DNA of 9,387 nucleotides from Acidimicrobiia bacterium (GCA_013821025.1 JACDHN010000075.1:1-9387); one strand, 5' to 3'. Positions 1-6,947 are shown, numbered from the stretch's first letter. The notes: a model not told the origin generated them from the sequence alone. Translations and numbers: made by a program.

Positions 1-122
1 TCGTCCCCCTCCGACGGGCGATGGACGCGACCCGATTCACGGCCGCATGGCAGGACGGCTGGTCAATGAGCGCCGACGAGGCTGTAGCCCTCGCTCTCGA
101 GCGGCGGCGGGAACCCCGTTGA
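1..122 (+). CDS. C-terminal tail of a probable LuxR/AfsR-like ATPase-TPR regulator (5' end outside window)
   Basis: This is the plus-strand end of a gene that begins left of the window. The frame runs through codons starting at base 3 and stops at TGA 120-122. The visible tail contains FTAAWQDGWSMSADEAVALA. It resembles the short C-terminal signature (an AW-x-x-G segment, then a helix like LSxDEAVAxAL) common at the end of large actinobacterial LuxR-type or AfsR/adenylate-cyclase-type proteins with an ATPase and TPR-like repeats. Only about 39 residues are visible, with no DNA-binding domain, so the assignment rests on the tail alone. The gene converges on the methyltransferase with 18 bases between the two stop codons. 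No hairpin terminator is seen between them, so it probably has no functional link to the nuo operon. Confidence 0.5.
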   Translation, partial: VPLRRAMDATRFTAAWQDGWSMSADEAVALALERRREPR

Positions 123-140
123 CGACGAGACCGCCCGTGA

Positions 141-1190
141 TCAGCCCGGCGGCGCCCATTCGAGGGCGGCGAACCCGCCGAGGCCCGTGGCGTCGAGCAG
201 TGCCTCGGCCTCGCCGACCCGGCTGCGCATCTTGATCGCCTCCAGGGTGGGCATCGACGCCGCGTCGTGCCACGCCTGGCGTCCCGTTTCCACCAGTTCG
301 TCGATGCCCCACCGCGACAGGAAGTCGGCCTGGGTACGCACGGCGCCCGGGGTTGGCACTTGGTCGATCATCACGTCGCAGGTGATGTCCATCGAACCCG
401 GCGCCTCGAGGTAGTGGCCGGCGCGCTGGTGGCCTCGATAGGTTCGGAGCCACTCCCGCCAGTCGAGGTCGCACACCGCCGCGGTCGTGGGACGGGCGTA
501 GTCGAAGACGTGGGACGAGCCCGATCGCAGCCGGGCGAGCACTTCGGCAACGAGGAGCGCCGCCTGGCGCTGCAGCGGGGCTCGCGCCCCGTGGGGGGCG
601 CACGCCGGCAGCACGTCGGGCACGGGTTCGAACGGTGCCGACAGCACCTCGACCAGTGTTCGGTTCGCAGCCTCTGTCACGAAGGCTTCACGCCAGGCAC
701 CGTCGAACACGGCCAGCGCGAACGGAACGTTGTCGAGCATCTCGTTGGCGATCACGACACCGTCCAACTTGTCGCCAGCTTCGTCCAAGGTGGCGACGGA
801 CTCGACCCAGCCGGGATGCATCGCCCGCTGAGTCGCCGAGATCTCGACAGCGGCGTAGCGCATCACCGCAAGGCACGCAGGGGCTGCGGCACGCACCGAG
901 CGCGCCAGTGTTCCGGGGCCGGCTCCCAGGTCAACCACCACGAACGGATCGGGATGCCCGAGCCGCTCCCATTCGGCGTCGAGCATCCTGCTGATCACGG
1001 CGCCGAACAGCGGCCCGACCTCAGGTGAAGTGAGGAAGTCGCGGCGCCGGCCGGCCCCACGGCCGGAGTCAACGCGGGTGTAGAAGCCGTGCTCGCCGTA
1101 GAGGGCGACGTGCATGTACTGCTCGAACGGGATGGCGCCGTCCGGCGAGTCGGCGATCGCCGACCGGATCTCGTCAGCGGCCGAGCGCAC
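141..1190 (-). CDS. SAM-dependent methyltransferase, MidA/NDUFAF7 family (COG1565, DUF185)
   Basis: This is a class I methyltransferase of about 349 residues. With the start used here, DFLTSPEVGPLFG lies at about 51-63, the SAM-binding glycine loop DLGAGPGTL at 87-95, the acidic VEIS strand end at 115-118, NEMLDNVPF at 149-157, FDYARP at 229-234 and MDIT at 267-270. This is the motif order of the MidA/NDUFAF7 family. Human NDUFAF7 dimethylates an arginine of NDUFS2, the NuoD homologue, during complex I assembly. The gene follows nuoN and overlaps it, so a role in maturing this complex is a reasonable inference; the bacterial substrate is not known from sequence. The start is uncertain. GTG at 1190 overlaps nuoN by 17 nt and leaves a normal N-terminus, but GTG at 1211 and GTG at 1241 are also open, and none has a strong Shine-Dalgarno. 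The stop is TGA at 141-143. Confidence 0.88.
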   Translation of the reverse strand: MRSAADEIRSAIADSPDGAIPFEQYMHVALYGEHGFYTRVDSGRGAGRRRDFLTSPEVGPLFGAVISRMLDAEWERLGHPDPFVVVDLGAGPGTLARSVRAAAPACLAVMRYAAVEISATQRAMHPGWVESVATLDEAGDKLDGVVIANEMLDNVPFALAVFDGAWREAFVTEAANRTLVEVLSAPFEPVPDVLPACAPHGARAPLQRQAALLVAEVLARLRSGSSHVFDYARPTTAAVCDLDWREWLRTYRGHQRAGHYLEAPGSMDITCDVMIDQVPTPGAVRTQADFLSRWGIDELVETGRQAWHDAASMPTLEAIKMRSRVGEAEALLDATGLGGFAALEWAPPG

Positions 1191-2700
1191 CGGAGAGGTC
1201 GGCGATGTCACCGAAACGCACCACCAGCGACGGCAACACACCGAGCGCCAGGGTGCCGGCAGCGGTGATCGCCAGTGCGGCCTGCACCGGGGCCGGCGTG
1301 ACGACCGGCGTGATGTCGCCGTCAGGCACGTCGGCCATCCACATCACCCGCATCACCTTCATGTAGTAGGCGGTGGCGATGACGGTGTTGACGGCACCGA
1401 CCACGGCGAGCGCGTAGCCGGCGTTGGTGTCGGCCTCCAGCACGGCACGGAAGGCGCCGAACTTGGCGAACCACCCCCCGAGCGGCGGGACGCCGGCCAA
1501 CGACGCCAGGAAGATCGTCATCAAGACCGTCAGGCCGGGGGCGTAGACGAACAACCCGCCGAACGAGCTGATGCTCCCGCTAGGTGTCTTGCGGGCGGCA
1601 GCGATGACGACGGCGAAAGCACCGAGGTTCGTGAACGCGTAGATCAGCAGGTACACAACGACGGCCTTGAGCGCCGGCTCGGCTGCGTCGCCGCTACCTG
1701 CGACAGCGAGCGGCATCAGGATGAACCCACCCTGGCTCACGCTGGAGTAGGCGAGCATTCGGACCATGTTCGTCTGGCGGAGGGCGATCAAGTTGCCGAT
1801 CGTCATCGTGAGCGCGGACAGCACCCACAGCAGCGGCTGGTACACCTCGTCGGCGGCAGGGAAGGCGATGAACACGAGCGACGAGATCGCCACGAACCCG
1901 GCCGCCTTCGACGCCACCGACAAGAACGCCGTCACGGGTGTCGGCGCCCCCTCGTAGGTGTCGGGCGCCCAGGTGTGGAACGGCACGGCCGAGATCTTGA
2001 AGGCAAAGCCGATGATCACGAACGTCACCCCGAGCACCTGGATGGCGATCAGGTCACCTTCGCCGAGTGAGCGAGCGATGTCGACCAGCTTCGTGGAGCC
2101 CGTCGTGCCGAAGATCAGGCTCATGCCGTAGAGCATCACCCCAGACGCGAACACGCCGAGCAGGTAGTACTTGACGCCGGCCTCGTTGCTCCTGCCGTCG
2201 CGCTTGCGCCAGGCGGCGAGCATGTAGGCGGGGACCGACAGCAGTTCCAGAGCGACGAACATGCTCACCAGATCGCGGCTCGACGTCATCATCACCATGC
2301 CGAGAACGCTGGCCAGCATCAAGACGTAGAACTCGCCCTGGTAGTAGCCGCCCTCCTCCAGCTGGGTCTGGCTCATCAGCACGACGACGTAGCCGACGAG
2401 CAGGAACAGCGCCTTGAGCACGAGTGCGTAGTTGTCGATCACGTACCGCTCGTCGAACATCGAGCGCACGTCGTCACCGGTGACGGCAAGCGTCACGGTC
2501 GGAACGAACGCTGCCAGCAGCACGATGCCGGTGAGCGTGGCCATCGCCCACTTCCGGCTCTCGTCGATCCACAGATCGATGAACAACACCAAGTTGATGC
2601 CGACGATGAGCACCAGCTCCGGGGCGATCGCGTGCCAATCGATGGTCGGCGCCTGCCACTCGCCTGACTGGGCGATCAACGACGTGATTAGGCCCGTCAC
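1174..2700 (-). CDS. nuoN: NADH-quinone oxidoreductase subunit N (antiporter-like)
   Basis: This 508-residue polytopic membrane protein is one of three antiporter-like proton-pumping subunits of complex I. The hallmark residues are present: E152 in ALELLSVPAY (helix 5), K235 in FKISAVPFHTWAPD (helix 7), K265 in SVASKAAGF (helix 8) and K413 in GGWFAKFGAF (helix 12). The segment WAPDTYEGAPTPV is typical of NuoN rather than NuoL or NuoM. Length is at the usual size for actinobacterial NuoN. The start is GTG, overlapping the nuoM stop by 4 nt (GTGA), with a GGAGAG element about 11 nt upstream inside nuoM. This implies translational coupling. nuoN is the last nuo gene of the operon and its 3' end overlaps the methyltransferase gene. 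Confidence 0.97.
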   Translation of the reverse strand: MTGLITSLIAQSGEWQAPTIDWHAIAPELVLIVGINLVLFIDLWIDESRKWAMATLTGIVLLAAFVPTVTLAVTGDDVRSMFDERYVIDNYALVLKALFLLVGYVVVLMSQTQLEEGGYYQGEFYVLMLASVLGMVMMTSSRDLVSMFVALELLSVPAYMLAAWRKRDGRSNEAGVKYYLLGVFASGVMLYGMSLIFGTTGSTKLVDIARSLGEGDLIAIQVLGVTFVIIGFAFKISAVPFHTWAPDTYEGAPTPVTAFLSVASKAAGFVAISSLVFIAFPAADEVYQPLLWVLSALTMTIGNLIALRQTNMVRMLAYSSVSQGGFILMPLAVAGSGDAAEPALKAVVVYLLIYAFTNLGAFAVVIAAARKTPSGSISSFGGLFVYAPGLTVLMTIFLASLAGVPPLGGWFAKFGAFRAVLEADTNAGYALAVVGAVNTVIATAYYMKVMRVMWMADVPDGDITPVVTPAPVQAALAITAAGTLALGVLPSLVVRFGDIADLSGALGR

Positions 2701-4292
2701 GGCTGGAGGTGCTCTCCGAGGCGCGCCACCAGGTCACTGACCGCAGGATCGGTGATGTCGAACAGCAGCTTGGGGTAGATGCCGAGCGCCACGATGGCGA
2801 CCAGGATCGGCGTCCAAGCGATCCACTCGATGCGGTTGACGTCGTGCAGTTCCACATGGTGGTCGTCGTCGTCGTGCTCTTGGTTGACAGCGGCGCTGAC
2901 GCTGTGGACCGGCTGGGCGAACTCGGCCTTCGGCTCTCCGAACGCCGTGCGCTGGTAGAGCCACAGCAGGTAGCCGGCGGCAAAGACGGTGCCAACGGCG
3001 GCGATGACCATCAACACCCGGTACAGCTCCTCGGAGAGCCCGAAGCCTGGCTGGTAGGCCGACAGGATCGCCGGGAACTCTCCCCAGAACCCGGCCAAAC
3101 CTGGGAGACCGAGGCTGGCCATCGCACAGAAGCCGAGGATCCACCCCAACCGCGGCATCGACACCAGCAGCCCGCCCAGCCGCGAGATCTCGAGCGTGTG
3201 GTAGCGATGCTTCACGGAGCCGGCGACGAAGAACAACATGCCGGTGATCAAGCCGTGGGCGACCATGCCGAAGATCGCGGCGTTGATCCCGAACTCGGTG
3301 AGCGTGGAGATGCCGAGCATGGTGAAGCCCATGTGCGCAACCGACGAGAAGGCGATCAGGCGCTTCATGTCCGTCTGCGCCAGGCAGCCGAGGGCGCCGT
3401 AGATGATGCCGATGACGGCCAGGATCCCGATCACCGGCGCCCACTCCCTTGCGCCGTTCGGCAGGAACGGGATGGCGATGCGCACGAACCCGTACGTGCC
3501 GAGCTTCAGCATGATGGCGGCCAGGATCACTGAGCCTTGGGTTGGTGCCTCGGTGTGGGCGTCGGGCAGCCACGTGTGGAACGGGAACATCGGCACCTTC
3601 ACGGCGAACCCGACGAAGAAGCCGGCGAAGATCCACACCTGCACGTCGCGGTCGAGCGTGCCGGCGACATCGAGGAAATGCAGGAACCCGAAGCTCTCAC
3701 CGCCCGTCTGGAAGAACAACGCAAGGATCGAGACCAGCATGAGCGCAGAGCCGAACATCGTGTAGAGGAAGAACTTGAGCGAGGCGTACTGGCGCTGGGC
3801 ACCGCCCCACACGCCGATCATGAAGTACATCGGCAGCAGCACGACCTCGAAGAACACGAAGAACAGCACCAGGTCCTGGGCCACGAACGTGCCTGCCAGG
3901 CCGACCTGCAGCACCAGCATCAAGATGCCGAACGCCTTCGGGTTGCCGGCCTCGGGCATGTTGTCCCACGTGTAGATGGCGACGAGGAACGTGATGACCA
4001 TGGACAACAGGTACAGCGGCATGCTGATGCCGTCGAGCCCGAGCGCGTAGTTGGAGCGGATGACCTCGATCCACTCCTCGTTCACGTAGAACTGCATGGC
4101 GTTCGCCCGGTCGAAGTCGAACTGCGTCGCGGTGTAGATACCGACAGCCAGCGTGGCGCCCGAGGCGACGATGGTGACCAGCTTGTGCAGCTGCTCCTCG
4201 GCCCGTGGGATCACCATCATCACCAGTACGCCGACGAGCGGCAGGAACGTACCGACGCTGAGGAGCCAGTTCTGATCGGTGATGGTTTCCAT
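2697..4292 (-). CDS. nuoM: NADH-quinone oxidoreductase subunit M (antiporter-like)
   Basis: This 531-residue antiporter-like subunit lies in the distal half of the complex I membrane arm. Key charged residues are in place: E149 in FFEVVLLPMYF (helix 5), K232 in VKVPMFPFHTWLPDAHTEAP (helix 7), K263 in MLKLGTYGFVR (helix 8) and E405 in GFWGEF (helix 12). The DAHTEAPT string separates NuoM from NuoL (DAMAGPTPVS) and NuoN. The loop before the last helix carries a run rich in Asp and His (residues 471-483, including DDDDHH). The ATG start sits 18 nt after the nuoL stop with an AGGA ribosome binding site 9 nt upstream. It is the only nuo gene here with a real spacer. The 3' end overlaps nuoN by 4 nt. 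Confidence 0.98.
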   Translation of the reverse strand: METITDQNWLLSVGTFLPLVGVLVMMVIPRAEEQLHKLVTIVASGATLAVGIYTATQFDFDRANAMQFYVNEEWIEVIRSNYALGLDGISMPLYLLSMVITFLVAIYTWDNMPEAGNPKAFGILMLVLQVGLAGTFVAQDLVLFFVFFEVVLLPMYFMIGVWGGAQRQYASLKFFLYTMFGSALMLVSILALFFQTGGESFGFLHFLDVAGTLDRDVQVWIFAGFFVGFAVKVPMFPFHTWLPDAHTEAPTQGSVILAAIMLKLGTYGFVRIAIPFLPNGAREWAPVIGILAVIGIIYGALGCLAQTDMKRLIAFSSVAHMGFTMLGISTLTEFGINAAIFGMVAHGLITGMLFFVAGSVKHRYHTLEISRLGGLLVSMPRLGWILGFCAMASLGLPGLAGFWGEFPAILSAYQPGFGLSEELYRVLMVIAAVGTVFAAGYLLWLYQRTAFGEPKAEFAQPVHSVSAAVNQEHDDDDHHVELHDVNRIEWIAWTPILVAIVALGIYPKLLFDITDPAVSDLVARLGEHLQP

Positions 4293-4301
4293 GGTCTGGG
4301 T

Positions 4302-4305
4302 TCCT
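4302..4305 (-). promoter_or_regulatory. Ribosome binding site of nuoM
   Basis: An AGGA core (within CAGGAA on the coding strand) lies 9 nt before the nuoM ATG, in the 18-nt nuoL-nuoM spacer. This is the only junction between nuo genes here that is not an overlap or a 2-nt gap, so nuoM initiation may be less dependent on coupling to the gene before it. Confidence 0.65.
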
Positions 4306-4310
4306 GGTTG

Positions 4311-6947
4311 TTAGACGTTGACGATGACGAGAACGATTGCGAACACGGCGGCGGCGCCGAAGAGCAGGGCACCGTATTGGTTCACCTTGCCTGATTGCAC
4401 GGGCTGCAGCGCATGCCCGGTTCCGCCGGCGGCGGCGCCCGAAGCGTTGACGGCGCCGTCGACGACGCGTTGGTCGATGTTGCGGTACACCCAACCGCCC
4501 GTCTTCCGTCCGCCGATTCCCAAGCCGTTGACGACGCCGTCGATCACGTTCTGGTTGACCCAGTTGGCACCCCTGGCGATCGGATGGGCAATGGATCGGA
4601 TGATGCGCTGCTCGTAGAGGTGGTCGAGGTAGTACTTGTTCCACAGGAAGTTGTAGCCCCAGCGCGCTGGGGCGAGGCGCTGGGTCAGCCCGACGAGCGA
4701 CCGGCTGCGCTTGGAGTACAGGGCCACGCACACGAACCAACTGCCGACCAACCCGATGCCGACGACGATCAGCGACAGCGCCGCCTTGCTCCACTCGAAC
4801 TCGGCGTGGCTCACGGCCGGGAAGAAGCAGATCCCACCCTCCTCAGGCGCCGTGTACCCACAACCAGACGCATGCTCTTCTTCGCCTCCCTCCTCCTGCA
4901 CGGGCGCCGGGGACGAGACGGAATGACTGGACGCGTCGTTCAGAATTGAAGACCCGGATCGGACCGAGGCGGCTCCAGCCGCTTCGAGGTCCGAAGCACG
5001 AGGAGCGGCTCCAGCGGCTTCGAGGTCCGAAGCCTCAGCGATGGGCTCGACGTACTCCTTGAACTGCTCCCAGTCCTCGCCGAAGGCGACGGCGTTCGTG
5101 AAGCCTGCCGTCAGGGCGAAGAACGCCAGGATGCACACCGGGATCAGGATCAGCTTCGGCGATTCGTGCGGACCGTGATGCTCGGCGTCTCCGTGGTCGG
5201 CATGCGCCAGTCCTGCCGTCGCCAACTCCCCATGCAACGCCGGATCGGCCGGATCGTCTTCCTCGGACGACAGCCCGCCAACGCCTCGATCTTCCAGCGG
5301 TGAAACGCCGACCTGGCCTGCAGAGGCCCTCCCCTCCTCGAGGGCAGGATCGGCCGCCCCACCAGGCGATGGCACATGACCGGAGGCGTCGTTCTGAGGT
5401 GAAGCCCCGGCCCGGCCCGAGGCGGCTCCAGCCGCTTCGAGGGCCGAAGCATGAGCGGCTGCGCCGCGAGGCTCGCCGAAGAACGTGAGGTATGTGGCCC
5501 TCGTCATGTATCCGGCCGTGAGGAATGCCCCGAACAGGGCGATGTACATGAACACCTCGTAGCCGTTGTGACCGACGTTGTCGATGATCTCGTCCTTGGA
5601 GAAGAAGCCCGACAGCGGAAACACGCCGGCGAGGGCAAGTGTGGCGACGATCCAGGCTCCCGCCGTGATCGGCATCTTCTTGGCCAGGCCGCCCATGTCC
5701 CGTTTCATGTCGAAGCTGTGGTGCGAGCCTGAGTGACTCACCGAGCCGGCGCACAGGAACAGGCAGCACTTGAAGAATGCGTGGGTGAAGATGTGGAAGA
5801 CGGCCGGCAGCCAGGCGCCGGCGCCGAGGCCGAGCATCATGTAGCCGAGCTGGCTGACCGTGGAGTAGGCCAGCACCTTCTTGATGTCGTCCTGCACGAA
5901 CGCCAGCAGCGCCGAGATGACGATGGTGATGCCGGCGATGACGACGATGAAGTTGACGCTGACATCCGGGATGGAGAAGGCCTCCCAGAACACCGGGTAC
6001 AGGCGCGCCACCAAGAAGACGCCGGCGACGACCATCGTCGAGCTGTGCAGAAGCGACGACACGGGTGTCGGCCCGGCCATCGCGTCGGGCAGCCAGGTGT
6101 GCAGCGGGAACTGACCGCTCTTGCCGATGCAGGCGATGAACAGTGCCACCGCGCCCCACAGCAGCACGGTCTCGCTGGCCTCACCCGACAACGCCCACGC
6201 CGACAGACCCTGGATGCTGAAACCGCTGGTGCCGAGGTTCTCCTGGGTCCAGTCGTTGGCCCCGAAGAACAGCACCGACGTACCGACCAGCAGTCCGATG
6301 TCGCCGACGCGCACGGTGAGGAAGGCCTTGAGGGCAGCGGTGCTGTTGGCCTCGTCCTCCCACCAGTGCCCGATCAGCAAGAACGAGCACAGACCCATGA
6401 TCTCCCATCCCAGGATGACCTGGATCATGTTCTCGCCCAGCACCATGACGAGCATCCCTGCCGAGAACAGCGTGATGGCTGCGAAGAAGTGCGTGTAACG
6501 GCGGTCGCCACGCACGTACTCCAGCGAGTAGATCTGCACCAGCAGCGAGATGAAGGCGACGAGGAACAGCATCATCACCGCCAGACCGTCGATGTGCTGG
6601 CCGTAACCGAACGAGGCGCCGCCACTCTCCCACCAGGTCCACGAGCGGATCACCGGTTGGACGTAGGCGGCGCCCTCCTCTTGGGCAGCAGTCAAGCTGC
6701 GGCCGAACCCGGCGATCAACCCGAGAGTTCCTGCCTCACTGTGCCCACCGGCGTCGTCGACGCGCTGAATCCACTGGTAGGCGGCGCCCACGGAGAGCAC
6801 GAGCGAGGCCGCCATCGAGGCCACCCCCAGCTCGCTGCCCTGCATCGGCAGTCGCTTGCCGATCAGGATGATCAGCGCAAAGGCGACGCCAGGGATGATC
6901 GGGATCAGCCAGGCATTGTCGAGAAACCATCCAGTAGCTCCGAGCAT
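4311..6947 (-). CDS. nuoL: NADH-quinone oxidoreductase subunit L, enlarged by two repeat-bearing loops
   Basis: This is the most distal proton-pumping subunit, 878 residues long where 610-650 is usual. The antiporter core is intact: E182 in GWEIMGLCSFLLIGHWW (helix 5), K276 in IGKSGQFPLHTWLPDAMAGP (helix 7), H301 in LLHSSTMVVAG, H389 and K393 in THAFFKC, and K451 in SGFFSKDEI (helix 12). The extra length is mainly at about 495-593 (helices 13-14) and 636-715 (helices 14-15), low-complexity Ala/Gly/Ser/Glu sequence containing the repeats listed separately. Conserved blocks resume after each loop: HESP at 594-597 with helix 14 to about 622, helix 15 at 722-744, NKYYLDHLYE at 770-779, the lateral helix and helix 16 at about 859-876. 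The lateral helix carries VIDGVVNG at 801-808 and a related VVDGAVN at 828-834. The ATG shares a base with the nuoK stop (TGATG). There is no frameshift, so this is an enlarged, probably functional subunit. Confidence 0.96.
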   Translation of the reverse strand: MLGATGWFLDNAWLIPIIPGVAFALIILIGKRLPMQGSELGVASMAASLVLSVGAAYQWIQRVDDAGGHSEAGTLGLIAGFGRSLTAAQEEGAAYVQPVIRSWTWWESGGASFGYGQHIDGLAVMMLFLVAFISLLVQIYSLEYVRGDRRYTHFFAAITLFSAGMLVMVLGENMIQVILGWEIMGLCSFLLIGHWWEDEANSTAALKAFLTVRVGDIGLLVGTSVLFFGANDWTQENLGTSGFSIQGLSAWALSGEASETVLLWGAVALFIACIGKSGQFPLHTWLPDAMAGPTPVSSLLHSSTMVVAGVFLVARLYPVFWEAFSIPDVSVNFIVVIAGITIVISALLAFVQDDIKKVLAYSTVSQLGYMMLGLGAGAWLPAVFHIFTHAFFKCCLFLCAGSVSHSGSHHSFDMKRDMGGLAKKMPITAGAWIVATLALAGVFPLSGFFSKDEIIDNVGHNGYEVFMYIALFGAFLTAGYMTRATYLTFFGEPRGAAAHASALEAAGAASGRAGASPQNDASGHVPSPGGAADPALEEGRASAGQVGVSPLEDRGVGGLSSEEDDPADPALHGELATAGLAHADHGDAEHHGPHESPKLILIPVCILAFFALTAGFTNAVAFGEDWEQFKEYVEPIAEASDLEAAGAAPRASDLEAAGAASVRSGSSILNDASSHSVSSPAPVQEEGGEEEHASGCGYTAPEEGGICFFPAVSHAEFEWSKAALSLIVVGIGLVGSWFVCVALYSKRSRSLVGLTQRLAPARWGYNFLWNKYYLDHLYEQRIIRSIAHPIARGANWVNQNVIDGVVNGLGIGGRKTGGWVYRNIDQRVVDGAVNASGAAAGGTGHALQPVQSGKVNQYGALLFGAAAVFAIVLVIVNV
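4923..5001 (-). repeat. In-frame coding repeat, copy B (second nuoL loop)
   Basis: This copy encodes NuoL residues 650-675, beginning RASDLEAAGAAS and ending NDASSH. It aligns without gaps to copy A at 5376-5454, offset by 453 nt (151 codons, so in frame). By hand count 68 of 79 bases match. Weaker similarity seems to continue downstream of the unit into GA-rich sequence that encodes EEG in both places. It falls in the loop between predicted helices 14 and 15, on the extracytoplasmic face by NuoL topology. Confidence 0.85.
4965..4986. repeat. Palindromic core of copy B
   Basis: This 22-nt imperfect inverted repeat has two arms of nine bases that pair around the tetraloop TCCA, with one G-T wobble; the inner GC-rich five pairs are perfect. 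The identical 22 nt occur at 5418-5439 in copy A. Confidence 0.75.
5005..5033 (-). repeat. Partial tandem copy C of the nuoL repeat
   Basis: Bases 5005-5033 match 4969-4997 at 28 of 29 positions, a tandem duplication with a 36-nt (12-codon) period. It gives the protein repeat SDLEAAGAAPRA then SDLEAAGAASV at NuoL residues 640-662. The single difference breaks the palindrome seen in copies A and B. It directly precedes copy B in coding order. Confidence 0.85.
5280..5345 (-). repeat. Degenerate copy D of the nuoL repeat
   Basis: NuoL residues 535-556 (ALEEGRASAGQVGVSPLEDR and on) align without gaps to ALEAAGAASGRAGASPQND at 502-520 of copy A, sharing the ALE, G, G, SP and D positions, about 10 of 22 identities by eye. 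DNA similarity is weaker and needs gaps. A still weaker echo, ADPAL..., recurs at residues 532-536 and 567-571. It may be an old or diverged copy, or chance similarity in low-complexity sequence. Confidence 0.45.
5376..5454 (-). repeat. In-frame coding repeat, copy A (first nuoL loop)
   Basis: This copy encodes NuoL residues 499-524, beginning HASALEAAGAAS and ending NDASGH. It pairs with copy B at 4923-5001, with 68 of 79 bases and 18 of 25 residues identical after the first residue. It lies in the loop between predicted helices 13 and 14, on the cytoplasmic face by NuoL topology. All three minus-strand frames are open through bases 5376-5452. Confidence 0.85.
5418..5439. repeat. Palindromic core of copy A
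   Basis: This is the same 22-nt imperfect inverted repeat as at 4965-4986: nine-base arms around TCCA with one G-T wobble. On RNA it would form a short GC-rich hairpin inside the nuoL message. Confidence 0.75.

Noticed and set aside
123..140. Bidirectional terminator between the convergent genes
   Set aside because: The 18-nt gap and its flanks show no stem-loop with a T run, so termination must be elsewhere or Rho-dependent.
37..603. Minus-strand frame of 188 codons at the left end
   Set aside because: It overlaps the methyltransferase C-terminal half in another frame, is Arg/Pro/Gly-rich and has no recognisable motif.
1114..2070. Plus-strand open frame of 318 codons opposite nuoN and the methyltransferase
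   Set aside because: It is antisense to two well-supported genes and its low-complexity charged protein shows no motif.
3537..4394. Plus-strand open frame of 285 codons opposite nuoM
   Set aside because: It is an antisense shadow of conserved NuoM sequence with His/Glu/Asp-rich composition.
4923..5454. Repeats as a CRISPR array
   Set aside because: There are only a few copies, irregularly spaced, lying inside a conserved coding frame with no spacer-like units or cas genes.
5035..6159. Second minus-strand frame of 374 codons inside nuoL
   Set aside because: The NuoL frame carries all conserved residues; this one is an arginine-rich out-of-frame reading of the same bases. It was considered as an alternative product of the repeat region, but nothing supports translation.
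4311..6947. nuoL as a frameshifted gene or a fusion of two genes
   Set aside because: One continuous frame carries canonical NuoL blocks before, between and after the two loops, so it is one enlarged gene.
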